Notes under the pieces: model-generated | Told to the model about the DNA's origin: nothing | Seen by the model: only the letters and a program-made list of their open reading frames with translations | Database searches by the model: none | Assembly: GCA_963762075.1 (NCBI GenBank) | Contig: CAVXJC010000005.1 | Location: 157,007 to 221,006, forward strand | Direction of reading: 5' to 3' | Source: JAOUEA01 sp963762075 | Lineage (GTDB): Bacteria > Actinomycetota > UBA4738 > HRBIN12 | DNA: 64,000 nucleotides | Position numbers and translations under genes: made by a program | Shown here: positions 7,328-14,962 of the stretch, piece after piece | Position numbering within the stretch: position 1 is the stretch's first letter | Layout of the letters: every line of letters starts with the position of its first letter

Positions 7328-7814
7328 ATGCCGAGCCGATCGACCCGCTCCGTCAGCGCACGTACCGCTCGGAGGCTCGGCCTCGGTGTGATTGGGCTGC
7401 TCGTGCTCGCCGGTCTCGGCAACGTCGTCGGGATGCGCATCGGCACGGTCTCGGCCAGCGCGCGCACGGTGTGACCCTCGAGGTCACGTACGCAGAGGTG
7501 ACCCGGTCTGGGCTGGAGACGCCGTGGAAGGTTGCGGTCATCGCGCCGGGCGGCTTCGACGGGCCGGTCACGATCACGACCACGGCCGAGTACTTCGAGC
7601 GGTTCGACTTCAACCAGTGGTATCCCGAACCCTCGGGCACGACGCTTCGCGACGACCTGCTCGTCATGACCTTCGACCGTCCTCAAGGCGATGTTCTGCT
7701 CGTGCGGTTCGACGGTCGCGCCTCTCCGACGTTCGGTCTCGGCTCCGGAGCGACCACCTCGCTCGACACCGAGGGCTTGTCGCCATTGTCGGTTTCACTA
7801 TCGAACCTTGGTGA
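7328..7814 (+). pseudogene. Frameshifted membrane-anchored protein upstream of DUF421
   Basis: N-terminal part (MPSRSTRSVSARTARRLGLG plus a hydrophobic GVIGLLVLAGLGNVVGM helix) is in one frame. After about 7465 the sequence continues in another frame as an exported beta-rich domain (GVTLEVTYAEVTRSGLETPW ... EYFERFDFNQWYPEPSG ... LLVRFDGRASPTFG). It most plausibly ends in a third frame as LVAIVGFTIEPW with TGA at 7812-7814; restoring one G near 7775 would join these. The product is a single-pass protein with a ~110-residue outer domain I do not recognise, eight bases before the DUF421 start, so probably its operon partner. Confidence 0.5.
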
Positions 7815-7821
7815 TGCCCTG

Positions 7822-8299
7822 ATGGAGATCGTGCTCCGCGCCGCCGTGATCTTCGCCTTCCTGTGGATCGTGACTCGGGTCGTCGGCAAGAAGGAGCTGG
7901 CCGAGATGTCAGCGTTCGAGTCTCGTGCTGATCGTGACCATCGGCGACCTCGTGCAACAAGGCGTCACGCAGGAAGACATGTCGGTCACCGGCGCGATGC
8001 TCGCGGTCGCCACGATCGCGGTGCTGGTCGTCGCCATGTCGTACGTCGGTTTCCGCTGGCCGGGGTCGAAGCGGGTGATCGAGGGAGTGTCGGTGATCGT
8101 CATCGACGACGGGAAGCTCGTCGATGAGGTCATCGCGATCGAGCGGCTCACGCGCGCGGAGGTCATCTCGGCCGCGCGCGAGCAGGGCATCGCCGACATC
8201 GCCGACGTTCGCTTCGCGGTGCTCGAGCCCGATGGCGCATTCGCCTTCGTACGGTACGACCGCGAAGAACACGCGGAACCGCACGAGCGCCACTCGTAG
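7822..8299 (+). pseudogene. DUF421 (YcaP/YetF) membrane protein, one frameshift
   Basis: Start at MEIVLRAAVIFAFLWIVTRV; the first 32 codons run to KKELAEMSAFE. One extra base near 7919 then shifts the frame, and the family continues as LVLIVTIGDLVQQGVTQED, a third helix, the SKRVIEGVSVIVIDDGK strand and the RLTRAEVISAAREQGIADI motif, ending at 8299. With the base removed this is a complete ~158-residue DUF421 protein: three N-terminal helices and a cytoplasmic domain. The biochemical role of the family is unknown. The clean continuation argues for a consensus error. Confidence 0.8.
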
Positions 8300-8317
8300 C
8301 GGTCCGCTTGACGAGCG

Positions 8318-9181
8318 CTACAGGGCGCCCAGGTCGCGGGCCAGCCCGAGCACGGCTTCGCGCTCGGCGTCGGTGAGCGTTCTGAGTGGAGGGCGGACGT
8401 CGCCCGTGACCAGCACGTCGCGTGCCATCAGCACCAGCTTCAGGGCAGCCGGGAACGGCATGCCGTGCATCTGATCGCGGAGCAGGCTCACCTGGTCGTG
8501 GGCGGCCACGCTCCGATCGTGCACGAGCTCGGCGACGATCTCCGGGAAGGCGGCCGCGAGACCGCTGACGCTCCCGACCGCGCCGGCGGCAAGTCCTTCG
8601 AGCGCGAGCGGCTCCGAGCCCACGAACAGATCCAGCCCGAGCTCGAGATACGGCTCGACCGCACTGAACGGCGAGTCGGAGACCTTCATGCCCGCGAGGT
8701 TCGGAGCTTGGGTGCGCACCCGGTCGACGACTGCGGGTGGGATGGCGTACCCGCTGCGGGCAGCGAACTCATACACGTAGAACGGCAAGGGGTCGGCGGC
8801 ATCGGCCGCGCTCACGAGATGTCGTGTGAGCTCCTCGTCGTCGAGCGCGAAGTAGGGGGGCGCGATCACGGCGACCGCGTGTGCGCCGGCGTCGCGGGCG
8901 TGCGCCGCGAGCGCGATCGTGTCGGCCGAGGTCTGCGCTCCTGCGTGCACCGCGATGGTGAACCCGGCCGGCGCGCACGCCACGAAGGCTTCGGCCACGG
9001 CCCGACGTTCGTGGATCCCCAGAAGCACGCCCTCGCCCGTGGTGCCGCACGTGAGCACACCGTCGATCCCGCCGGCGGCCAGGAATCGAACCAGCTCCGC
9101 GATCGCAGGGAGGTCCACCGTGCGCCCGCCGTCGCGCATCGGCGTCACGCTTGCCGCGATCGCTCCGTGCAGACGTGTCAT
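8318..9181 (-). CDS. DapA-family aldolase/lyase (DHDPS / 4-hydroxy-2-oxoglutarate aldolase-like)
   Basis: 287-residue TIM-barrel pyruvate-dependent aldolase. Motifs are the pyruvate-binding GTTGEG near residue 45, catalytic-triad Tyr in LPFYVYEF, and Schiff-base Lys in AGMKVSDS near residue 165. Start at ATG 9181 overlaps the proline dehydrogenase stop (ATGA). The family covers lysine-pathway dihydrodipicolinate synthase, N-acetylneuraminate lyase, and the aldolases/deaminases of hydroxyproline catabolism. Coupling to proline dehydrogenase suggests amino-acid catabolism rather than lysine synthesis, but the specificity is inferred. No other dap genes are nearby. Confidence 0.8.
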   Translation of the reverse strand: MTRLHGAIAASVTPMRDGGRTVDLPAIAELVRFLAAGGIDGVLTCGTTGEGVLLGIHERRAVAEAFVACAPAGFTIAVHAGAQTSADTIALAAHARDAGAHAVAVIAPPYFALDDEELTRHLVSAADAADPLPFYVYEFAARSGYAIPPAVVDRVRTQAPNLAGMKVSDSPFSAVEPYLELGLDLFVGSEPLALEGLAAGAVGSVSGLAAAFPEIVAELVHDRSVAAHDQVSLLRDQMHGMPFPAALKLVLMARDVLVTGDVRPPLRTLTDAEREAVLGLARDLGAL

Positions 9182-10119
9182 GGACCAGAGCGCGACGAGT
9201 GCTCGACCGTGAGCAGGTTCCGCAGGGCCAGCAGGGTGTTCTCGACCGGCTTCTCCGCGAGCCGTCGCATGAACCACGGGTACCACGAGGGGCCGTACGA
9301 GATCAACGTCCGCACCACGTACCCCTGTGCTGTCAGTCGCCGCTGCTCGTCGGTCCTGATGCCGTAGAGCATGGCGACCTCGAAACGATCGTGGCCGCCG
9401 ACCTCGGCCGAGATCCGCTCGATCAGATCGGTGTCATGTGAGCCGAGAGCGACTCGCTTCGCTCCTCCGTTCACCAGATGCAGCGTGAGCCGCAGGAAGC
9501 TCTCGTCGATCGCGTCCTTCGAGGTGAAGACGAGCGCCTTGGGCTCTCGGTAGGCGCCCTTGACGAGTCGCACGGTCGGCGTGAGCGGTTGCAAGCGTTC
9601 GACGTCGTCGTAGGTGCGGCGAAGATAGGCCTGCAGGCAGATGCCGACTTGGGGCGAGCGACCAAGCTCGACCTCGTATAGATCGAGCGTGCGGTCGACG
9701 TACTCGCTCGCTTCCATGTCGATCCAACAGGTGCGGCCGAGTTCAGCGGAGCGATCGACGAGTCGTTCGATGTGCGTGGCGGTGACCTCCGGATCCTGAT
9801 CGATGCCGAGCTGCGTGAGCTTGACCGAGATCTCCGCATCGAGCGAGAGCTCCTCGATGCGATCGAGGAGCCTCAGGTAATCACCGGTGGCTTCGGCTGC
9901 CTGTGCGAGGTCGGCGGTGTTCTCGCCGAGCCTCGTGAACGTGGCAGGGATGCCGGGGTCCTGCGCCGCCATGCGCACCGCCGCCTCGATCGCCTCCTCG
10001 GCTGATTCCCCTGGCATGAAGCGCGCGACAGATCGCTTGACGAACCGCATGCGAGGAAGCTGCTCGCGCATCGTCGGGTTCTGCGATGCCCACAGCAGCA
10101 TTCGCTTGACCGGGTTCAT
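9178..10119 (-). CDS. Proline dehydrogenase
   Basis: FAD-dependent oxidation of proline (or hydroxyproline) to pyrroline-5-carboxylate. 313 residues, the size of monofunctional PRODH. Barrel motifs include EISVKLTQLGIDQD, WIDMEAS, QAYLRRTYDDV, RLVKGAYREP and the C-terminal substrate-binding YGPSWYPWFMRRLAE (RRxxE pattern). Start chosen at MNPVKRMLLWA; further upstream the frame runs into low-complexity sequence. The next gene, a DapA-like aldolase, is coupled by ATGA. No P5C dehydrogenase is in the window. Confidence 0.88.
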   Translation of the reverse strand: MNPVKRMLLWASQNPTMREQLPRMRFVKRSVARFMPGESAEEAIEAAVRMAAQDPGIPATFTRLGENTADLAQAAEATGDYLRLLDRIEELSLDAEISVKLTQLGIDQDPEVTATHIERLVDRSAELGRTCWIDMEASEYVDRTLDLYEVELGRSPQVGICLQAYLRRTYDDVERLQPLTPTVRLVKGAYREPKALVFTSKDAIDESFLRLTLHLVNGGAKRVALGSHDTDLIERISAEVGGHDRFEVAMLYGIRTDEQRRLTAQGYVVRTLISYGPSWYPWFMRRLAEKPVENTLLALRNLLTVEHSSRSGP

Positions 10120-10396
10120 CGCCCAGGCATCGTACCGTCGGGGGCGCCGGAACCGGCGACGGTGCGGGGGTGGGCTGGGGTGCAGGCGTCGGCCCGGGTT
10201 CGGGAACGGGGCCGGGGGAAGGATCGGGTGCAGGACCGGGGATCGGATCGGGCGTCGGGGCCGGAGGCACGGGTGGCGCCGGCGGCCGGGTCGGGGGCGC
10301 CGGATCGTGCCCCCGAACCCGACTCGGCGCATGCGGCAGGGGGGGCCGCCGCACTCCCTGGTAGGCGAACGATCCAGGTCGAACGAGCCATGTCAT
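10116..10396 (-). other. Proline-rich low-complexity small ORF candidate
   Basis: On the minus strand an ATG 8 nt after GGAG opens MTWLVRPGSFAYQGVRRPP, then about 50 residues of Pro-x repeats (PTPDPIPGPAPDPSPGPVPE). In this frame there is no nearby stop. A shift by one base would end it at TGA 10116-10118, overlapping the proline dehydrogenase start. The DNA (about 10139-10330) is strongly strand-skewed G/C. It may be a real Pro-rich leader gene of the operon, frameshifted, or merely low-complexity sequence. Confidence 0.3.
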
Positions 10397-10417
10397 CTGG
10401 TGGACTCCAGGTGGGAT

Positions 10418-10636
10418 CTAGGCGACTCGGGCGTCGCGACGGCGCTTGCGAGGCGCTTGCAACACGTAGGCGTGTGGCTGCTCGTGCTGCCAACACCATC
10501 CGGTCGCATTGTAGATCGAGAGGACGGTAGAACATGTGGCGTCCTCGCAGATCCTGCCGGTCTCGTGCACGGTGTTGATCCTCACGTCGCCCGGCGCCAT
10601 GCGCCCTCGAAGACTGTTCTCAGCGTTGGTCTCCAT
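10418..10636 (-). CDS. Small Cys/His protein (72 aa)
   Basis: 72 residues with the patterned centre ICEDATCSTVLSIYNATGWC followed by WQHE: Cys-x4-Cys ... Cys-x2-His, and the conserved TVLSxYN signature seen in short actinobacterial hypothetical proteins that probably bind zinc. The C-terminus is basic (RKRRRD). ATG preceded by a GGGAGG stretch. Function unknown; a nucleic-acid-associated zinc microprotein is a guess. Confidence 0.6.
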   Translation of the reverse strand: METNAENSLRGRMAPGDVRINTVHETGRICEDATCSTVLSIYNATGWCWQHEQPHAYVLQAPRKRRRDARVA

Positions 10637-10731
10637 GATCGGGGGCCCTCCCTGGCGTGCCGCTCTGAGGAAGCGTCAGGCATCCGGATACCCGAGGGGA
10701 CCGCGTTCGAAACGCGAGCGATGCAAGAGAT

Positions 10732-11064
10732 TCAGTCCGGCAGGTCGCCGATGGTGCCGTCGATCTGGAACGCCGCGTCGAGGCCCGTGAGCGCGATCAC
10801 CTTGGCAGGAGAGCCCTGGATGCCGACGAGTCGCACGTCGCCTCCACGCTCGCGGGCGCGTTTCATGTACGCGATCAGCACGCCCAGGCTGCTCGAGTCC
10901 ATGAACGTGACGTCGGTGAGATCGACCGCGATCTGCGGCGTGGTGTCTCCGAAGCCGTCGTCGAGAGCGGACTTGAGAGCCTCGGATGTCGAGAGGTCGA
11001 GTTCACCGTTCACGGTGATCACGGTCCATGATCCGCTCGTGCTCGTTTCGAACGATGGCTCCAC
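10732..11064 (-). CDS. STAS-domain anti-anti-sigma factor
   Basis: 110 residues starting at the GTG 8 nt after AGGGGAG (an in-frame TTG at 11070 is an alternative). Single STAS domain: N-terminal strand SWTVITVNGELDLSTSEAL, and the phosphorylation loop VTFMDSSSLGVLIAYMK with the conserved Asp-Ser. In partner switching, the unphosphorylated form binds an RsbW-type kinase and frees sigma factor; phosphorylation of the Ser inactivates it. It is divergent from the RsbW-like/sigma pair at 11173-12323, which are the natural partners. Confidence 0.88.
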   Translation of the reverse strand: MEPSFETSTSGSWTVITVNGELDLSTSEALKSALDDGFGDTTPQIAVDLTDVTFMDSSSLGVLIAYMKRARERGGDVRLVGIQGSPAKVIALTGLDAAFQIDGTIGDLPD

Positions 11065-11172
11065 GGACAACACTCCCCTGAGGCGCCTCGCGCCGTGCCG
11101 GTGAGGATAGGGTGAGGGCCGGCATCGCTCGGCCCCCGCGCCGGAGCGCGCGGTCATTATAGGAAGGAAACC

Positions 11173-11559
11173 GTGGACGGAACTCGTGAGTTGGTGAATC
11201 TGGGCCTCCCCGCCGATCCGGCGTCTATCGCGCTAGTGCGCACGGTGGTGGCCGGGGTTGCCTCGAAGCTGGCGCTCCCGTACGACGCGGTCGACGATCT
11301 ACGGATCGCCGCCGCCGAAGCATCGGCCTTGTTACTCACGGCCCGCCCCGATGGTTCGCGGCTACGGGTCGATCTGATGCCCAGCACCGCCGATCTTCGC
11401 CTCACGATCTGGGTGGAAGGACCGGGGGCGGCAGCCGACCTCGGTGCCCGCGACGGCCTGGCGTGGCGCGTGATCGAGGGTCTCGCCGACGAAGTCGCGG
11501 TGACCGAGGTCGATGGTGATCCAGCCATCGAGCTGCGCGTGCGGACCGTTTCGGCGTGA
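11173..11559 (+). CDS. RsbW-like anti-sigma regulatory ATPase
   Basis: 128 residues; GTG start after AGGAAGGAAA. GHKL (HATPase_c) fold of anti-sigma kinases: helix DLRIAAAEASALLLTA in the N-box position and the C-terminal GAAADLGARDGLAWRVIEGLADEV G-box region. The N-box asparagine usually found in RsbW/SpoIIAB is not apparent (ASALLL), so kinase activity may be weak or altered, as in other divergent actinobacterial members. Its TGA overlaps the sigma-factor GTG, so the two are made together, as expected for an anti-sigma/sigma pair. Confidence 0.8.
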   Translation: MDGTRELVNLGLPADPASIALVRTVVAGVASKLALPYDAVDDLRIAAAEASALLLTARPDGSRLRVDLMPSTADLRLTIWVEGPGAAADLGARDGLAWRVIEGLADEVAVTEVDGDPAIELRVRTVSA

Positions 11560-12323
11560 GTCGGGTTGCCGGCAGCGCTTCGGAGGGGTCGGGCCGAGGG
11601 CGGCCCGACGACGCCGAGGTCGAGGCGCTGTTCGCCCGGCTTCCGGATCAGGGGGCCCGGGCCGAGATCGCGGCGTTGTTCCTGCCGTTCGCGGAGTATC
11701 TCGCTCGCCGGTTCTCGGGAAGAGGTGAGGCGGTCGAGGATCTGACGCAGGTGGCCAACATCGGCCTGCTCAACGCGATCGACCGGTTCGACCCGGCACG
11801 CGAGGTGCAGTTCTCGACGTACGCTGCTGCGACGATCGTCGGTGAGCTCAAGCGGCATTTCCGCGACAAGGGGTGGGCCCTGCGGGTTCCGCGCCGGCTC
11901 CAGGAGCTGGCGATCCGCATCAACAGGTCGCTGCCCGAGCTCACGCAGGAGCTCGGCCGGTCGCCCACGATCCCGGAGCTGGCAAAGCAGCTCGACGTGA
12001 GCACCGACGAGATCGCCGACGCCATGGACGCGGTGCAGGCATATTCCACGACTTCGCTCGACGCGCCGGCCGGTGATGACGCCCCGGCGCCGGTCGACTC
12101 ACTGGGGAGCGATGACCCCTCGATCGAGCTGATCGACGAGTGGTCGTCGATCGCGCCGGCCGTCGCGAAGTTGTCGGTGCGCGATCGTCGCGTGCTGTAC
12201 CTGCGGTTCTTCCGCGGGCTCACGCAGAGCGAGATCGCTGAGGATGTCGGCGTGAGCCAGATGCACGTGTCGCGCATCCTGACCCAAACCCTCGAGCGGT
12301 TGCGCGAGGCAGCCGAGGCGTAG
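11556..12323 (+). CDS. RNA polymerase sigma factor, SigB/SigF/SigG group
   Basis: 255-residue group 3 sigma-70 factor. Region 2 is visible as DLTQVANIGLLNAIDRFDP and FSTYAAATIVGELKRHFRDK (about residues 60-110); region 3 as RSPTIPELAKQLDVSTDEI; region 4 helix-turn-helix as LTQSEIAEDVGVSQMHVSRI near the end. This is the stress/sporulation-type SigB/SigF class controlled by partner switching. GTG start overlaps the upstream anti-sigma stop (GTGA). Targets likely include some of the nearby stress-type genes, but no promoter consensus was demonstrated. Confidence 0.93.
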   Translation: MSRVAGSASEGSGRGRPDDAEVEALFARLPDQGARAEIAALFLPFAEYLARRFSGRGEAVEDLTQVANIGLLNAIDRFDPAREVQFSTYAAATIVGELKRHFRDKGWALRVPRRLQELAIRINRSLPELTQELGRSPTIPELAKQLDVSTDEIADAMDAVQAYSTTSLDAPAGDDAPAPVDSLGSDDPSIELIDEWSSIAPAVAKLSVRDRRVLYLRFFRGLTQSEIAEDVGVSQMHVSRILTQTLERLREAAEA

Positions 12324-12340
12324 GGCGATCGCGCATCGGA

Positions 12341-12360
12341 TGAGCCGTCGAACCGGCTCA
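12341..12360. terminator. Hairpin between sigma gene and convergent small gene
   Basis: TGAGCCG-TCGAAC-CGGCTCA, a 7-bp stem with 6-nt loop, 18 nt after the sigma-factor stop. The stop codon of the minus-strand gene lies in its right arm. Modest stability; possible bidirectional terminator. Confidence 0.4.
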
Positions 12361-12522
12361 GCCGATGCGAGGAAGCACGTACCAGGCGAGGAAGGCCAGG
12401 ATCGCCAAGACGATCACGACGATCGCCGCGTACTTGATCGCTGCGTAGCCAACGAGACCGTTGCCCGGCTCCTTGGGGGCTACCGGCTGATGAGTATGTC
12501 CTTCGTCGTCGTGCATCGTCAT
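12358..12522 (-). CDS. Small single-helix membrane protein (54 aa)
   Basis: 54 residues: His/Asp-rich N-terminus (MTMHDDEGHTHQPVAPKEP) and one C-terminal membrane helix (IVVIVLAILAFLAWYVLP). Its ATG lies inside the CBS gene stop (ATGA) and follows GGAGGAG, so it is translationally coupled to the CBS protein. The His cluster could bind metal, but this is speculation. No family recognised. Confidence 0.6.
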   Translation of the reverse strand: MTMHDDEGHTHQPVAPKEPGNGLVGYAAIKYAAIVVIVLAILAFLAWYVLPRIG

Positions 12523-13043
12523 CGGTCTCCTCCTTGCGTTCGGGTTCCGCCCGGTTCGCGGTTGTCCATGACGCGGGTGGGTGTTCCCTGATCGGGCCCT
12601 TCGTTCCGCGAGGTGGTGCTCGGCGAGGTCGACACGTCCTCGAGTGTCTCGCCCAGCGTGCGCTTCGAGGCGAGCGCGAGCGCGACGTCACCCAGCGACA
12701 CGATGCCGACGAGGGCACCGTCCTTGGTCACCGGCAGACGTCGGATCTTGTGGTCGGCCATCATCTGGTTCGCGTCGGCGATCTCCGTGTCGGGTGTCAC
12801 CTCCACGGTGATCTGGGTCGCGATGTCGCCGAGCGAGACCTTCGTTGGGTCGTCGCGGTTCGCGACGACCCTGACCACGATGTCGCGATCGGTCACGATA
12901 CCGGCGAGCTCGCCGTCGTCACCGAGCACCGGGATCGAGCCGACGTCGTAGTTCGCCATCATCCCCGCCGCATCTGCCGCCGACATCGACGTGGAGAGGG
13001 TCTTGGGTTCTGCCGTCATGATGTGTCGCACGAGCGTAGCCAT
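12519..13043 (-). CDS. Tandem CBS-domain protein
   Basis: 174 residues: two CBS motifs (about residues 7-62 and 72-128), each with the typical end pattern (GIVTDRDIVVRVVA and GIVSLGDVALALA), then a Ser/Thr/Gly-rich disordered tail. CBS pairs bind adenine nucleotides; stand-alone copies in actinobacteria are often stress-induced, but the partner is not known. First gene of a two-gene unit with the 54-aa membrane protein. Confidence 0.85.
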   Translation of the reverse strand: MATLVRHIMTAEPKTLSTSMSAADAAGMMANYDVGSIPVLGDDGELAGIVTDRDIVVRVVANRDDPTKVSLGDIATQITVEVTPDTEIADANQMMADHKIRRLPVTKDGALVGIVSLGDVALALASKRTLGETLEDVSTSPSTTSRNEGPDQGTPTRVMDNREPGGTRTQGGDR

Positions 13044-13185
13044 CGGTTCCTTCTCCTTCGCGGTGGTGATGCCTGAGATGGGTTACCGCGAGCGTGACCT
13101 CACCAAACCTCTCCGCCGGACTCCGACGGCATCCCCGATGCAGCGGAACCGTTTGCGCACAGGCGACTTGGGGCATATCGCGAGC

Positions 13186-14214
13186 GTGTCACGCCTGCAC
13201 AAGGTCGATCCGACGTCTCCGGGCATCGCACGTCGCAGGCGTGGCTCGGGATTCTCCTACGAGGACGCCCGGGGTCGCGCGATCCGAGACCCCGACGTAC
13301 TCGAACGCATCAGCGATCTCGCCGTGCCGCCGGCATGGACCGACGTCTGGATCTGTCCGGATCCAGATGGACATCTGCAGGCCCTGGGCACCGACGCGGC
13401 CGGGCGGCGCCAGCCGATCTATCACGAGGCATGGCGTCGCCGCCAAGACTCCAGGAAGTTCCGGCGCGTTGAGTCGTTCGCCCGCGCTCTTCCTGATATG
13501 CGCCCGATCGTCGAGCGCGACCTCGCGCTCGATGGAGTGCCGAAGGAGCGCGTGATGGCCGGGGCCACACGACTGCTCGACCGAGGCACGTTCCGGATCG
13601 GATCCGAGTCATATGCCGACATCAACGGATCCTTCGGGCTCGCCACGATGCGCAAGAGTCATGTGCAGATCGAAGGATCGAGGATCCTGTTCGACTATGT
13701 GGCCAAGGGCGGAGCGCGGAGAAGGCATGAGATCGAAGACCCCGTGCTCGTTCCGTTGCTCGAGCAGCTGAAGCGGCGCCGGTCCGGTGGCATCGAACTG
13801 CTCGCCTACCGAGAGCAACGGCGATGGCGGAACCTGAGGTCGGCTGAGATCAACACCTACATCAAGCTGCTGCTCGGAGAGGAACATTCGGCGAAGGACT
13901 TCCGGACGTGGCATGCGACCGTGCTCGCAGCCGTCGACATCGCGGGCTCGCGCGAGGTGCAAGGGGTGACATCGCAGAAGCGAGCGATCGCAGCCACGAT
14001 CCGAAACGTGGCCGAGCACCTCGGAAACACCCCTGCCGTCGCTCGCACCTCCTACATCGACCCGCGCGTGTTCGAACGGTTCCGAAGCGGTCGTACGGTG
14101 GCACCGGCGCTCGCCGACATCGGAGCCACGGCCGAGCCCGAGGAAGCGCTGGAGCTCGTCGAACGAGCGGTGCTCGATCTGCTCGGCGCTGACCCGTCGA
14201 TGGTTGCCGCCTGA
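13186..14214 (+). CDS. Eukaryotic/poxvirus-type DNA topoisomerase IB
   Basis: Relaxes supercoils through a 3'-phosphotyrosyl intermediate. Family landmarks: WTDVWICPDPDGHLQALGTD (DNA-binding N-lobe), FRIGSESYADINGSFGLATM and RKSHV (catalytic Arg/Lys region), DFRTWHATV (catalytic His), and ARTSYIDPRV with the nucleophilic Tyr. Length of 342 residues is normal. Start chosen at GTG 13186 (SRLHKVD, where homologues begin); ATG 13138 in the same frame is an alternative, and neither has a clear ribosome-binding site. Common as a single-gene unit in actinobacteria. Confidence 0.88.
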   Translation: MSRLHKVDPTSPGIARRRRGSGFSYEDARGRAIRDPDVLERISDLAVPPAWTDVWICPDPDGHLQALGTDAAGRRQPIYHEAWRRRQDSRKFRRVESFARALPDMRPIVERDLALDGVPKERVMAGATRLLDRGTFRIGSESYADINGSFGLATMRKSHVQIEGSRILFDYVAKGGARRRHEIEDPVLVPLLEQLKRRRSGGIELLAYREQRRWRNLRSAEINTYIKLLLGEEHSAKDFRTWHATVLAAVDIAGSREVQGVTSQKRAIAATIRNVAEHLGNTPAVARTSYIDPRVFERFRSGRTVAPALADIGATAEPEEALELVERAVLDLLGADPSMVAA

Positions 14215-14221
14215 CGTAGCC

Positions 14222-14470
14222 CTAACCGGCCTCGCCTGGATCGACCGTTTCGTCCGAGGTTCGACGTTCCACGTCGAGCCGTTCCTCGTCGGCCGAGTCC
14301 AGGCGTGATCCTGTCACGCGGTGCCCGCACGAGTAGACGACCTCTTCGCTGCTCTCCGAGCCTTGGACAGGTTCTTGGCGCGTCGCGTTCGTGTCGTAGA
14401 CGATGTCGGCAACCGTGCCGATCCCGCAGATCGGGCACGGGTCAGCGCGTCGTTCATGTTCGACGCTCAT
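14222..14470 (-). CDS. Small zinc-binding-type protein (82 aa)
   Basis: 82 residues with an N-terminal CPICGIGTVADIVYD knuckle and a later YSCGHRV (Cys-x-x-Cys ... Cys-x-His), then an acidic, Arg-rich tail. The ATG overlaps the stop of the upstream membrane gene (TGATG). Probably a zinc-ribbon protein of unknown role; convergent with topoisomerase IB, 7 nt away. Confidence 0.5.
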   Translation of the reverse strand: MSVEHERRADPCPICGIGTVADIVYDTNATRQEPVQGSESSEEVVYSCGHRVTGSRLDSADEERLDVERRTSDETVDPGEAG

Positions 14471-14829
14471 CACTCGACGATGCGCTCGTCGGGCTGATGC
14501 TGGCCGCCGTGGGCCGATGGCGGCAGGGAGTCGTCGTTCTCTTCTCGCACGAGATCCGGGCGATCGACGACCGGGCGCTGGGTGTCGGAAGGCTCCCTGC
14601 CGGGGTCCGGTGATTCAAGGCTCGAGTATCCGCCCAACAACAGGGCGAGCAATGTGCCGGCCACCGCCCCTCCGAGCAACACCATGATCGCGCCACCGCC
14701 CCAGCTCTCGAACGCGACCGCGGCGACGAGGGCGCCCACCGCAAGGCCGACGAGTGGTCCGACGAATAGGGCAACGGTCATACGCCCACGCAACCTCGAC
14801 CCGATCCGTCGTGCGCCTGGATCGCTCAT
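14470..14829 (-). CDS. Glycine-zipper two-helix membrane protein
   Basis: 119 residues from the ATG 7 nt after GGAG (MSDPGARRIGSRLRG). Two Gly/Ala-rich hydrophobic helices (ALFVGPLVGLAVGALVAAVA and MVLLGGAVAGTLLALLLGG) are separated by ESWGGG and followed by an acidic, polar tail. No catalytic motif. Translationally coupled to the downstream zinc-type protein. Confidence 0.5.
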   Translation of the reverse strand: MSDPGARRIGSRLRGRMTVALFVGPLVGLAVGALVAAVAFESWGGGAIMVLLGGAVAGTLLALLLGGYSSLESPDPGREPSDTQRPVVDRPDLVREENDDSLPPSAHGGQHQPDERIVE

Positions 14830-14962
14830 CGCTCGGCTCCGGTCGATGATCCTGCGTTCGACATCGTGCGAGATCCTCCGTTTCGACGAGACCAAGGTTC
14901 CCACGGCGCCCGTGAGCCAAACCGACGCTGATCAGGGCGTGTGGAAGCGAGTGGGCCGGGGT

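Noticed and set aside
10170..10364. Gly-rich plus-strand ORF (PE-PGRS-like appearance)
   Set aside because: It is the reverse of the Pro-x low-complexity stretch; no start signal, and the minus-strand reading has a better ribosome-binding site.
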